Assembly (NCBI GenBank): GCA_047404195.1
Contig: JBDOIU010000012.1
Coordinates: forward strand, 1 to 64,000
Direction of reading: 5' to 3'
DNA length: 64,000 bases
DNA from: JAJRRL01 sp047404195
GTDB taxonomy: Bacteria > Pseudomonadota > Gammaproteobacteria > JAJRRL01
This document shows, in pieces, positions 35,263 to 44,015 of this stretch (position 1 is its first letter; each line of letters opens with the position of its first letter). Made by a program: the position numbers and the translations under genes. Under the pieces are notes generated by a model. That model saw nothing but the letters and a program-made list of their open reading frames with translations, searched no databases and was not told the DNA's origin.

Positions 35263-35340
35263 GGCTGCGGTTTCATCGGGTGCAGGTGAAACACGGCTTT
35301 CAATGGCGCCACAGGCGCCACTGATGGTTAGTGTATGCGT
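35263..35340 (-). pseudogene. Broken duplicate of the hydrolase 5' end
   Basis: This segment closely matches 32521-32596, the first 25 codons of the alpha/beta hydrolase, with roughly ten differences by eye. The start codon is changed to ACG. After the DETA position the reading continues only a few codons to a stop. It is therefore a remnant of a duplication whose two copies now flank the tandem barrel gene. Confidence 0.75.
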
Positions 35341-35349
35341 ACTTTGTGG

Positions 35350-36912
35350 TTAACTTGGTTGGGGGGAGTTATCAACTCCAAGAGTGGTCTCGTGCTGCTG
35401 ATGGTCTTCGTACTCTTTGACACCCGCTACAGCTGCTCGCTTAAGTGCAAAAAATTCATCTGACGACAGTTCGATCTTTTTACCAGCGGAATCCACTGCC
35501 TCGATGAACCCAGTTTTTGGGTTAGTTATATCCAGTTTAAAATCCTGACCTTTCAATGGGTGCTCTTGGGGTAGTGCTTGCTTTATTTCTTTTAGAGCTG
35601 CTTGTTGCTTTTCTAGCTTCTGAGTGAGTGCGTGAGCGCTCTCGGAGGTGTACAAGGATTTGGCGCCTTTAAGCTTGGCGCCAGCCAGTTTATCGAACAC
35701 TGCTTTAGATTCTGGGCGGGTTTCGTAGTACTGATTGATACTCTCTTTTTTTGCATGGCATAGCTCACCTGGTTTGGGTGCTGGTGAATCGTTTGTACCA
35801 CTGGTTTTGGCACTCATGCTAGCATTATTGTATTTTTTTTCCTGGTTCTCGCAAAATGTTTTACATTTTTTTTCCATGATTTGGTGGTTTTTGTCGAGGG
35901 CTTTACCCAATCGAGCCAGTGTTCCGTATTTTGCTTCTGCTTGTTGCCTTGTTTGAAGTGCTTTGTCGCCACCTTGATCTGCTGCTTTTTTCATGAGCTC
36001 AGCATGTTTGGTCATATGTTGAAGTATTTTCTTTTCAAGATCAGATTGACCCTTGCGTGGGTTGAGGAGTGGTTTGTCACCTTTTCCAATGATGGCCTGC
36101 GCAAGCTCTTTTTCGGTTGCATCTTTACTGCCACACACTGCGGTTGCGAGTGCCGCATAATCTTCCTTGCCATACTTATTAAGCTTACCTAGCCCCTTAC
36201 TTTTTCCCTTCAGTTCTGTTAACGATTTTTCCAGCTCTTGCTGCATTGTTTTCTTGGTGTGTTCCATAAAGTGTTTTGTAGAGGTAACTTTTCTGTCTGC
36301 TTTGGATTTACCTTTCAGGTCCGCCTGTTTCACGTCTGGCACATTCTCTAAGGCTTTATTGACGCTATCGTAAACGGAATTGGCTGCTCTGATAGATGAG
36401 TTTGCTTGTTTTTGAGTGGCACGCAGTTGTTTTTTGACGGCTGCTTTTGCCTCTAAAGCATTATTGATCTGGTCACACATAGCGTCAACAGCGCGCACAA
36501 CCGATTGCCATTCTGTCATCGTGCCAGCATTGAACTTCTTGCCAGCATTGACAGCTTCTCTTAATCTTTCACTACCAGATTCTTGATCCTTCAGGCTGGG
36601 TTGCTCAACTGTATCAGTCAACTTTTGGAAGTTTTCATCACCCTCCGCTTTGGCTGTATCAATTTCTGCCAGCGTGCTCTTTATTTCATTCTCGAGATCT
36701 TGTTTCTGCTTTTTAAGTTTATCTAGGGCTGTTGTGTCTGCAGGACCCTGACTACTTACCGCTTCAATGTTGTCCTCAAGATCAAAGAGCTTACTTTCTT
36801 GTGTCTCAAGTTTGCTTTGTAGATCCGTTAGCTTTTGCGTGCTCTCTTCGAGTGCTTTATTCAGATCTTCAGATGCGTCTGCTTTTTTTGATTGATCATC
36901 GTTCTTAGACAT
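35350..36912 (-). CDS. Coiled-coil orphan protein of 520 residues (effector-like)
   Basis: No family was recognised. The protein is very rich in Lys, Glu, Gln and Ala. Strong heptad patterns run at residues about 15-100 and 150-260, with more helical stretches to 340. There is no signal peptide or membrane segment. The C-terminal 70 residues look more globular (GQDFKLDITNPKTGFIEAV). GAGG sits 6 bp before ATG 36912. Long Lys/Glu coiled-coil proteins are common among Dot/Icm effectors, but nothing here proves secretion. Confidence 0.7.
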   Translation of the reverse strand: MSKNDDQSKKADASEDLNKALEESTQKLTDLQSKLETQESKLFDLEDNIEAVSSQGPADTTALDKLKKQKQDLENEIKSTLAEIDTAKAEGDENFQKLTDTVEQPSLKDQESGSERLREAVNAGKKFNAGTMTEWQSVVRAVDAMCDQINNALEAKAAVKKQLRATQKQANSSIRAANSVYDSVNKALENVPDVKQADLKGKSKADRKVTSTKHFMEHTKKTMQQELEKSLTELKGKSKGLGKLNKYGKEDYAALATAVCGSKDATEKELAQAIIGKGDKPLLNPRKGQSDLEKKILQHMTKHAELMKKAADQGGDKALQTRQQAEAKYGTLARLGKALDKNHQIMEKKCKTFCENQEKKYNNASMSAKTSGTNDSPAPKPGELCHAKKESINQYYETRPESKAVFDKLAGAKLKGAKSLYTSESAHALTQKLEKQQAALKEIKQALPQEHPLKGQDFKLDITNPKTGFIEAVDSAGKKIELSSDEFFALKRAAVAGVKEYEDHQQHETTLGVDNSPQPS

Positions 36913-37035
36913 ACTGGCCTCACTGTCAATTTGGTTAACTTAATCATAGCATAACACGAAGAGATTAAGGATATCTTAAGAGCTGTGTTTGCTACCCAAT
37001 ATGAGTATAACCAATTACAGGACCAGTGTAAGCCC

Positions 37036-37365
37036 CTAATGCTCTGATGTAAGGTCTTTTTGTTGTGTGATCCCACACTGTGTGCGACTGGCATTGACTC
37101 TTTCGCGCAATTCTTTACCGGGTTTGAAGTGGGCAGCTGATTTAGCTGGCGTTAACACTTGTTCGCCGGTTTTAGGATTGTGTGAGGGGCGTGGCTTGCG
37201 TTCACGAATTGAAAAACTACCGAATTGTCTGATTTCAATGCGATTTTTAGATTGCAGCGCGTCTGCCATCAAATCAACGATGAGTTTTGTACTTGCCTCA
37301 ATGTCCTTAAAGGCCACTTCGGGCAGTTTGTCAGCAATACGCTGAATAAGTTGTGATTTAACCAT
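37036..37365 (-). CDS. ihfB: Integration host factor subunit beta
   Basis: A 109-residue DNA-bending protein of the HU/IHF family. MVKSQLIQRIA starts it, and IEIRQFGSFSIRERKPR plus HNPKTGEQV give the beta-arm with the intercalating Pro region. The ERKPRPSHNPKTGE form and the conserved R.GFGSF-like core fit IHF beta rather than HU. The C-terminal tail of about 15 residues past KELRERVN is longer than usual. It forms a heterodimer with IhfA, whose gene is not in the window. Confidence 0.9.
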   Translation of the reverse strand: MVKSQLIQRIADKLPEVAFKDIEASTKLIVDLMADALQSKNRIEIRQFGSFSIRERKPRPSHNPKTGEQVLTPAKSAAHFKPGKELRERVNASRTQCGITQQKDLTSEH

Positions 37366-37785
37366 AAAGCACCTGTGGTAGCATGTTAATGACGGTACAA
37401 TCTCAGTATAGCAAAAAATCCAACAAAGATTGTAGAAAAAGCACCACTTGGAGCATTTTTAGAGCTATGGTGCTGAATTATAATCAAAAATTGTTTTCCT
37501 TATGTGCCAAAAAAGTTGAATATTTGCTATGTTGGTAAGCACAGACACCCTGAGATTGAGCCTTACGCCCAATTGAGGGTGACAAATTATGTCTTTGAAT
37601 GCCTGGTTCAAGACAATTTTCAATATATTCAGTGGCTTATGGTAGCATGTGTTTGTTTGTCCTGCCATGACTGCACGCAAGCGTGACATGTGCTATCTTG
37701 CAGCTGGGGCCCAGTATGCGGTATTCTAATGCGGATGTGGGTGCGCGCTACGCGAACGAGTAAGGTGCTCGAGGAGATTGCTTTG
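37366..37785. other. 420-bp gap without a recognised gene
   Basis: This lies between ihfB (minus) and the DUF2066 gene (plus) and must contain both promoters. Short frames through it have no ribosome-binding site or coding character. An imperfect hairpin surrounds 37435-37465. No RNA gene was recognised. Confidence 0.4.
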
Positions 37786-37822
37786 ATGATAAAACGATTG
37801 GCTTTTTTTTGTACTACTCCTA

Positions 37823-39061
37823 ATGGGCTTCGGTTCAGTGGCGTTTGCTGCATCTCAGCTAAGTTATCGCAGTGACGTGTTGGTGACCACAGAGCACGCG
37901 CAAGATACACAGGTATTATTACATCAGGCTTGGCGATCATTTATTAGGCAGAATGCTGTGGAGAGCAAGGCTGCAGATATTAAAATATCGTCAGCAGACC
38001 TCAGTACGCTCGTTACAAGCTATCAGTGGTTACAACGAGATCAACAACGCGTGTTTGAGGTTAATTTTGTACCGGCTGCTGTGTGGGATTGGTTCAAGAA
38101 AAATCAGATTGTATTGTGGCAAGGTCAGCATCCCAACACACTGGTGTTATTTATTGCGCAGCAACCAGGGCAGTCACCGGTATTTTTATCCACTGATCAT
38201 TCGGCGATACAAACAATGTTGCCCCTGGCGAAACAGCATGATTTGAGTTTGATCTTGCCCTTAAATGATTTAGCTGATCAGCGCGATCTGCAACAGTGGC
38301 AAAAGTCGGCGCCAACGGTGGAGCAGTTGCGTCAAATAGCCAAGCGTTATCAGGTCAGTAGTATTTGTCTTGTCAATGCATTAACGCCTGGGTCGCAACA
38401 CTGGTGGTGGTGGCAACAAGGCTCTGCTGCACTACAGAATTGGCAAATTACCGCAGATGACCTTGATACCGCTGTGCAAATGGGCTGTCAGCATTGGTTC
38501 ATGGCGATGGCGACAGCACATCAACCAATCATGAGTAACACAGCTTCACTATTGATTGTGGGGGTGCGTGACTTTAAGGCGTATACACAACTACAACAGG
38601 CAATGCACGCACATGCAATACTGCGCTCACTTCATACTGATACCTTGTCGCCTATGCAAGTATCGTTTAAGGGAGGAGAAGGGCAGATAAGTACCCAGGT
38701 TGCATGGGCGATGCAGCAGGCAGGGTTACGACGCCTTAAGCACTTACCCAGCAATATGTTGCCTCCACCGCTGGGTGTCTGGTTGTGGGGTAGCATGAGT
38801 GAATCAGAAGCGTTACACACCTTGCAAGTACCAAAATCAGTCACAGCGCAGTCACACCAGTCGCCATCAGCGCCAAAGCCAATGTTGCTGCCCTTATTAA
38901 ACAAGCCTGCTCCTGAGCAGGCAATGGTTGAGCCTTATCGTAACGCGTCAACCTACCAGGCTGATCCTCAGCCAGTCATACCCGTACCAGTGACCGTGAA
39001 GGCAGATTCCGATAGGGTTGTGAGTTTTTTTAGTGAAGGGGGGTGGGATCGTCATGAGTGA
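37823..39061 (+). CDS. DUF2066-type secreted protein with 5' frameshift in its signal peptide
   Basis: The 412-codon frame resembles DUF2066 proteins, exported proteins of unknown role often found upstream of hda in gammaproteobacteria. It starts at ATG 37823, in the middle of a hydrophobic signal core; the same frame encodes FFVLLLMGFGSVAFA before cleavage but reaches a stop at 37790 without a start codon. ATG 37786, with GAGGAG at 37771-37776, encodes MIKRLAFF in another frame. The two join perfectly if the run of eight T residues (37803-37810) had seven. The true gene is therefore probably 37786-39061, with slippage or a sequence error at the T run. hda overlaps its end. Confidence 0.7.
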   Translation: MGFGSVAFAASQLSYRSDVLVTTEHAQDTQVLLHQAWRSFIRQNAVESKAADIKISSADLSTLVTSYQWLQRDQQRVFEVNFVPAAVWDWFKKNQIVLWQGQHPNTLVLFIAQQPGQSPVFLSTDHSAIQTMLPLAKQHDLSLILPLNDLADQRDLQQWQKSAPTVEQLRQIAKRYQVSSICLVNALTPGSQHWWWWQQGSAALQNWQITADDLDTAVQMGCQHWFMAMATAHQPIMSNTASLLIVGVRDFKAYTQLQQAMHAHAILRSLHTDTLSPMQVSFKGGEGQISTQVAWAMQQAGLRRLKHLPSNMLPPPLGVWLWGSMSESEALHTLQVPKSVTAQSHQSPSAPKPMLLPLLNKPAPEQAMVEPYRNASTYQADPQPVIPVPVTVKADSDRVVSFFSEGGWDRHE

Positions 39062-39749
39062 GCAAATCCCTTTAGCGGTCACTTTAAGAGATGATGTGAC
39101 TTTTGATAACTTTCATGCAACTGGCAAAACATTGATTGTCAAGCAGTGCTTACAAAAAGCATTGGCAGATGGTGAGTCGCTGATTTATTTATGGGGGGAG
39201 GCCAGTTCTGGTAAAACACATTTGTTACAGGCCAGTTGTCATGCATTGCCTTCTGAACGTGGTCGCGCAAGCTATTTACCATTGAAGCAATCACTGCTTG
39301 CGCCAGCAGTCTTGCAGTCCTTAGAGCACTTGCCACTGGTTTGCCTGGATGATATTCACTCTGTTATGGGTGATGCGGGTTGGGAGGAAGCACTCTTTCA
39401 TTTTTATAACCGCGCACAAGAGCAAGGTAGCACGCTGATTGTCAGTGCGAACACCTCACCACGCGCATTACCGTGTCATTTGGCGGATTTGCAGTCGCGT
39501 TTAAGTTCTGGTGTTTGTTTTGAGTTACCCGAAATGGCTGAGCACGATAAAGCGCATGTTTTGTGTCAGCGCGCAGCCCGCTTAGGGTGTGATATCAGTC
39601 AGGATGTGGCACTTTTTCTAATGCGTCGCTACTCAGAAGATCTAGCACATTTGACTGCACTCATTAAGCATTTGGACCGTGCGGCACTGACAGCACAAAG
39701 ACGCTTGACCATTCCATTCATACGTACAGTTTTGGCTTTAGATGCTTAA
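39054..39749 (+). CDS. hda: DnaA regulatory inactivator Hda
   Basis: A 231-residue AAA+ protein related to DnaA. In E. coli it works with the DNA-loaded sliding clamp to turn ATP-DnaA into ADP-DnaA. The N-terminal QIPLAVTLRDDVTFDNF includes the clamp-binding QLPL-like motif. GEASSGKTHLLQA is the P-loop, VCLDDIHSV Walker B, SRLSSG the arginine-finger region, and RRYSEDLAHL the sensor area. ATG 39054 overlaps the upstream stop; GGGGGGTGGG precedes it. It ends flush against convergent serA. Confidence 0.93.
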   Translation: MSEQIPLAVTLRDDVTFDNFHATGKTLIVKQCLQKALADGESLIYLWGEASSGKTHLLQASCHALPSERGRASYLPLKQSLLAPAVLQSLEHLPLVCLDDIHSVMGDAGWEEALFHFYNRAQEQGSTLIVSANTSPRALPCHLADLQSRLSSGVCFELPEMAEHDKAHVLCQRAARLGCDISQDVALFLMRRYSEDLAHLTALIKHLDRAALTAQRRLTIPFIRTVLALDA

Positions 39750-40913
39750 TCAATAAATGTGACGCACTCGAATGACGCCTGGCAGGTTCTGCATTTCTTG
39801 CAGCAATGTTGCTGATATTTTCTCATCAACATCCAGTAGATTATAAGCGTATTCATGTTGAGATTGATTGATCATGGTGGTGATGTTCAGTTGGTGTTGT
39901 GAGAGACACTGTGTAAATTGCGCGATCATGTTGGGTTCATTGCGATTGATGATGCTGAGGCGTGATTGGCCTGACTGACTGAGTTGCGTGTCTGGAAAAG
40001 CGATGGCATGAGTGAGGTGACCATACTCTATGAAATCAATGAGCTGTTGTGCTGCCATACGTGCACAGTGTTGCGTGGCTTCAATGGTGCCAGCACCGAG
40101 GTGTGGCAGGCAAATGGCTTGTGGATGTTGTTGCAAGCATGATTGTGGAAAGTCACAAACATATCGGCGAGAGGGTTCAGCTTGTAATGCTGCAAGCATG
40201 GCTTCACTGTCCACAATGCCTGCGCGTGAGAAATTGGCAACACAAGCGTGTGGTTTCAGTTGCTGGCAGCTTGCCTTGCTCAATAGGTGCTGCGTATGAT
40301 CATTCAGGGGGGCATTTAGTGTGATGAAATCACTCTGAGTTAAAACATCATTCAAGTTGTGCGCTCGATGCACTGATGAAGATAGTCGCCAAGCGTGCTC
40401 AACACCCAGTTGTGGATCAAATCCAATGACACGCATGCCGAGATCAAGCGCAGTGTTAGCAATCATACCGCCAATGTTACCAAGTCCAATAACACCCAGT
40501 GTCTGCCCTCGTAGTTCGCGTCCTGTAAATTGCTTTTTAAGTGTTTCTGCTTGCGCCAGTAGTGAGTCACTGTCACCAGTGAGCGCTTGTGTGGCTTGCC
40601 ATGCCGATAAAATATGGCGACTGCTCATGAGGAAGGTGGCCAGTACCAGTTCTTTGACAGCATTGGCGTTGGCGCCCGGTGTGTTGAAGCATAGCGTACC
40701 TTGCTTAAGTAATGATTGGTGTGGAAGATTATTGATACCGGCACCAGCACGAATGACTACAAGGCAGTTTGGGTGGATCTTTGTTTCGTGCAGATTGTGT
40801 GATCGCAGTATAATCGCATCTGGGTTTGTTTGATCTGCAGCAATGTGATAGCCGGCAGCAGATATCAGGTCCAAGCCAGACTGGTTAATGTCATTGTATG
40901 TTTGAATATGCAT
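39750..40913 (-). CDS. serA: D-3-phosphoglycerate dehydrogenase
   Basis: First enzyme of serine synthesis. The 387 residues show VIRAGAGINN, the nucleotide fold LGVIGLGNIGG, FSRAGIVDSEAML (normally SRG.ivd) with the substrate Arg region, and the catalytic His in LPHLGAGTIEAT. The last 80 residues resemble an ACT domain (NEPNMIAQFTQCLSQHQLNITTM). ATG 40913 is chosen as the family start; the frame extends 51 codons upstream into the symporter gene. It follows that gene by 2 bp, so a shared transcript is likely. Confidence 0.93.
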   Translation of the reverse strand: MHIQTYNDINQSGLDLISAAGYHIAADQTNPDAIILRSHNLHETKIHPNCLVVIRAGAGINNLPHQSLLKQGTLCFNTPGANANAVKELVLATFLMSSRHILSAWQATQALTGDSDSLLAQAETLKKQFTGRELRGQTLGVIGLGNIGGMIANTALDLGMRVIGFDPQLGVEHAWRLSSSVHRAHNLNDVLTQSDFITLNAPLNDHTQHLLSKASCQQLKPHACVANFSRAGIVDSEAMLAALQAEPSRRYVCDFPQSCLQQHPQAICLPHLGAGTIEATQHCARMAAQQLIDFIEYGHLTHAIAFPDTQLSQSGQSRLSIINRNEPNMIAQFTQCLSQHQLNITTMINQSQHEYAYNLLDVDEKISATLLQEMQNLPGVIRVRHIY

Positions 40914-40915
40914 GG

Positions 40916-42265
40916 TCACGGTATGTGGCTCCAAAATGATTGTAATATTATAAAGATAACAGCAAGTGGTGCAATGGTTCGACAACTCAGGCGCCAATAT
41001 TGAAATAGAAACTGATTTTTTCTCCATGACAGCTGCTTTAAAATAGTACCTGTTGGTAAGCACCATCCAACAAACAAAGCAATGCCAATCCCACCGAGTG
41101 GCAGTAGAAGATGCGAAACGGCCTTATCAATCCATTCAAATATACTGTACTGTCCGATAGACAGTTGCATTGAGGAAAATGATGCGATCGTTAGTAAGCT
41201 CAGCAGCCAAGCAGCACCAATAGCGCCCAGTGCTGCTGTTGAGCGGCGGCATTGGAATCGCTCTGTCAGCCATGCCAGTGTGGGCTCAAGTAGCGTTATG
41301 ACTGATGAGAATGCTGCAAAGAACAGTAATAAGAAAAATAAGACTGCCAGCCAAGAACCGCCTGCCATGTGTCCAAAAGCGACGGGCAGTGATTGGAAAA
41401 TCAGCCCAGGACCACTGACATCAGCCAAGTTAAATTGTAAGGTGATGGGGAAGATAATTAAGCCGGCTACTAAGGCAATACCAGTGTCCGAAATGGCTAC
41501 CCAGCCTAATGCATTGGGTAATGATATATTGTCAGGTAGGTAAGCGCTGAACATCATGGTGATTGCTACTCCAATATTCAGGCTAAAAAATGCTTGCCCA
41601 ATAGCAGATAAAATATCATGCACGCTGAGTGTAGAAAAATCAGCTACAAATAGATAATGGCAGGCTTTTGCAAACGAAGGACGTATGAAGCTGGTGCAAA
41701 ACAATCCACATAGCATGATCAGTAACAACGGAAACATCCAGCGCATAATAGGCTCTAAGCCTTTTTGTATATCGCGCATTAAGATAATGGCAGTGGCAAG
41801 AAAAACCAGTGTGTCACTGATGAGGACGCGCCATGGGGAATGTTTTAGAGTCGTAAAAAGCTGTTTAGCATCAGCTGCGTTGATACCATGAAACTGTTGA
41901 CCCACTGCCCGCAGTAAATAGTCACCGACCCAGCCAGTGATCACGCAGTAATAGGATACGATCAGAAACCCCGACAGTACGCCCATGCCGCCAAAGATAC
42001 ACCAATATCGAGACCGGCCATGTTTCAGTGCACAACTGCGAATGGCATGAATAGGATTACCGCGGCCGGTACGTCCAATGATCGCCTCGGCAAAGAGGAG
42101 TGGTAAACCCAATACCAGCACAGCCAATAAGTAGACCAGCACGTAGGCGCCTGCACCATGATGCGCCACCAAATAGGGGAAGCGCCAGATATTCCCTAAA
42201 CCGACAGCCGATGCTGCTGTTGCAAAAATAAAGCTGCGTTTCGATTGCCAGCGGGTATGATTCAC
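40916..42265 (-). CDS. Neurotransmitter:sodium symporter family (SNF) transporter
   Basis: An inner-membrane protein of 449 residues and about eleven helices. The NSS signature ATAASAVGLGNIWRFPYL in the first helix holds the unwound Na+ and substrate site. GLPLLFAEAIIGR follows in helix two, and a VAITMMFSAYLP segment later. Bacterial members import amino acids with sodium; the location directly upstream of serA makes an amino acid such as serine or its relatives plausible, but this is inference. Confidence 0.93.
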   Translation of the reverse strand: MNHTRWQSKRSFIFATAASAVGLGNIWRFPYLVAHHGAGAYVLVYLLAVLVLGLPLLFAEAIIGRTGRGNPIHAIRSCALKHGRSRYWCIFGGMGVLSGFLIVSYYCVITGWVGDYLLRAVGQQFHGINAADAKQLFTTLKHSPWRVLISDTLVFLATAIILMRDIQKGLEPIMRWMFPLLLIMLCGLFCTSFIRPSFAKACHYLFVADFSTLSVHDILSAIGQAFFSLNIGVAITMMFSAYLPDNISLPNALGWVAISDTGIALVAGLIIFPITLQFNLADVSGPGLIFQSLPVAFGHMAGGSWLAVLFFLLLFFAAFSSVITLLEPTLAWLTERFQCRRSTAALGAIGAAWLLSLLTIASFSSMQLSIGQYSIFEWIDKAVSHLLLPLGGIGIALFVGWCLPTGTILKQLSWRKNQFLFQYWRLSCRTIAPLAVIFIILQSFWSHIP

Positions 42266-42440
42266 AGGTGGCCCCAGTTTTCAGTGGTTGTTGGGTCTAG
42301 TGGTGTTTGCCATTTGCCCAGGTTTGGGTGGCATCGCTTTCACCACGTTAAAGAGGTATAATAGACTATAGTCAGTGTTTGGATTTGAGCTACACAAATA
42401 CTGGCTTGATAGTGAACAGATTACTTTCTAAGGATGCAGT

Positions 42441-43274
42441 GTGAAACTGAGTAATAAACAAATGGGCTTGCTTGAGCAAGTCAGTGTATGGCTTCCGCAG
42501 GAGCCTCTTGATGCAATTTCCTTTGATTGTGATGCAACACTCAGCGCTGTTGAGGGTGTAGAAGTATTGGCTGAGCAGGCGGGTGTGCTGGCTGATGTCA
42601 AAAAAATGACGCACAAGGCCATGTACGAGACAGGCTTGGATTTAGGTTTATACCGTGATCGTTTGGCATTGATTGCACCAACCGCAACCCAAGTAGCCAG
42701 TATTGGAGACATTTATTTTGCACATCGTACACCGGAAGCCGAAACGGTGATTGCTTTGCTGCAAGCATTTAAAAAGCGTGTTTATGTATTATCTGCCGGT
42801 ATTCTACCTTGTGTGCGTGATTTTGCTACGCATCTACAGATTCCAAGAGATCAAGTCTACGCAGTGGATTGTTACTTTGATGCGAACGGTGAGTACAGCG
42901 GCTTTGAGGAGCAATCAGAGCTGACCAGAATGTCCGGCAAGTTAACATTGATCAAACAGCTTTGTCGGGACAGCGAGCGTGTCATGCATGTGGGTGATGG
43001 TATGAATGATGTTTGTATGGCTGGTGCAATCACATCGTTTGTTGGATTTGGTGCGGGTCAACTGCATGAGCATATCGAGGCACACAGCGACCATTATGTC
43101 ATCAGTAATACCTTTACAGCATTACTGCCATTGATCTTCACAGCCAAAGAGGTCATGCAGTTTGATGAAGCTGCTTTTGATTTGTTTGAGAAAGGTTGTG
43201 AGGAAATTTTTCAGCACCAAGTTTTGAGAAAGGGTACCGTGATCGATGACGATTATATTGACGCCAGCAGATAG
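42441..43274 (+). CDS. serB: SerB-type phosphoserine phosphatase (HAD family)
   Basis: Last step of serine synthesis. The catalytic motif is ISFDCDATLS (D.D.T) near residue 29, followed by the SerB-like VEGVEVLAEQAGV and KAMYETGLDLGLYRDRL cap. VLSAGILPCV is motif II, Lys in MSGKLTLI motif III, and HVGDGMNDVCMA motif IV. The C-terminal 65 residues exceed the core and are not recognised. The start is GTG 42441 with AAGGA at 42430-42434. It is divergent from the symporter-serA pair, so serine genes cluster here; serC is not present. Confidence 0.82.
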   Translation: MKLSNKQMGLLEQVSVWLPQEPLDAISFDCDATLSAVEGVEVLAEQAGVLADVKKMTHKAMYETGLDLGLYRDRLALIAPTATQVASIGDIYFAHRTPEAETVIALLQAFKKRVYVLSAGILPCVRDFATHLQIPRDQVYAVDCYFDANGEYSGFEEQSELTRMSGKLTLIKQLCRDSERVMHVGDGMNDVCMAGAITSFVGFGAGQLHEHIEAHSDHYVISNTFTALLPLIFTAKEVMQFDEAAFDLFEKGCEEIFQHQVLRKGTVIDDDYIDASR

Positions 43275-44007
43275 TCATCAACTCATTAAAAAAATGGGTT
43301 GGCGTGCTTTGGTACAGCAGGGTTTAGTCGCGTTGCAGCGTTATTGCACGTCAGCAGTGACATTGGCTGCAAAACAGTACCCGCATGATGAGCAGCAGTG
43401 GGCGTGTATTCATGGTCCTGCAGGTAAGGTGTGGCGTGCCTTAGATTGTCGTTGGGCGATGGCGTCGTTTGAGACGAAGGATGTTTCTTTCATGCTGCAG
43501 TTAGCACTCTGGCAAGATATGTTATCAGCAATGCAATTATGTTTGCGTTTACAGAAGACGGCTCGTCAATGGCACCGAATTGTCGTGCAACGATTTGATA
43601 CTTTGGCTTGGTGGACGCTACCGGTTTTGGTGCATGCGCTGGGCATTGATCGCCTGGTGTTGTGTCAGGCATCTGAAATGACTTCCTCAGTATTGCCATG
43701 GCATACCTTAGAGTCTCAGTTACCCGTCAGTGTGCATTGCATTGTATCTGCTACCGCAGAGCTTATCTTGCCAACGGATCTTGTGCTGGCAACACCGACA
43801 CAGATATTGCACGATGCTGCACTGCATATTGTGCCAGCCAGTGAACAAGGCAACAAATTGCAATCAGATCAATTATGGTTTCAAGATGCGAGTGATTATA
43901 TGCATGATTATGCATGGATTGCTTATCTACAAAAGTGTGCGCAGCATCATCAATGTGGGCACCATGTGCCCATGCATCATACACCATCACCGGTCGTGGT
44001 AGTTTAG
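43246..44007 (+). CDS. Hypothetical protein downstream of serB
   Basis: 253 residues. The N-terminus (ILTPADSHQLIKKMGWRALVQQGLVALQRY) faintly recalls ornithine cyclodeaminase/mu-crystallin proteins, but the expected GxGxxA nucleotide loop is not visible, so the resemblance is not enough for a name. The rest is rich in His, Gln and Trp, with a His-rich C-terminus. It overlaps serB by 29 bp, implying cotranscription. ATG 43294 is an alternative start. A degenerate or divergent enzyme is possible. Confidence 0.55.
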   Translation: MTIILTPADSHQLIKKMGWRALVQQGLVALQRYCTSAVTLAAKQYPHDEQQWACIHGPAGKVWRALDCRWAMASFETKDVSFMLQLALWQDMLSAMQLCLRLQKTARQWHRIVVQRFDTLAWWTLPVLVHALGIDRLVLCQASEMTSSVLPWHTLESQLPVSVHCIVSATAELILPTDLVLATPTQILHDAALHIVPASEQGNKLQSDQLWFQDASDYMHDYAWIAYLQKCAQHHQCGHHVPMHHTPSPVVVV

Positions 44008-44015
44008 CGTCATCG

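Noticed and set aside
37690..37875. Plus-strand frame containing ATG 37786
   Set aside because: As an independent protein it makes no sense. Its useful part, MIKRLAFF, is the out-of-frame start of the DUF2066 gene.
43246..44007. Ornithine cyclodeaminase
   Set aside because: Only the N-terminus is suggestive; the nucleotide-binding glycine motif is missing, so no enzyme name is given.
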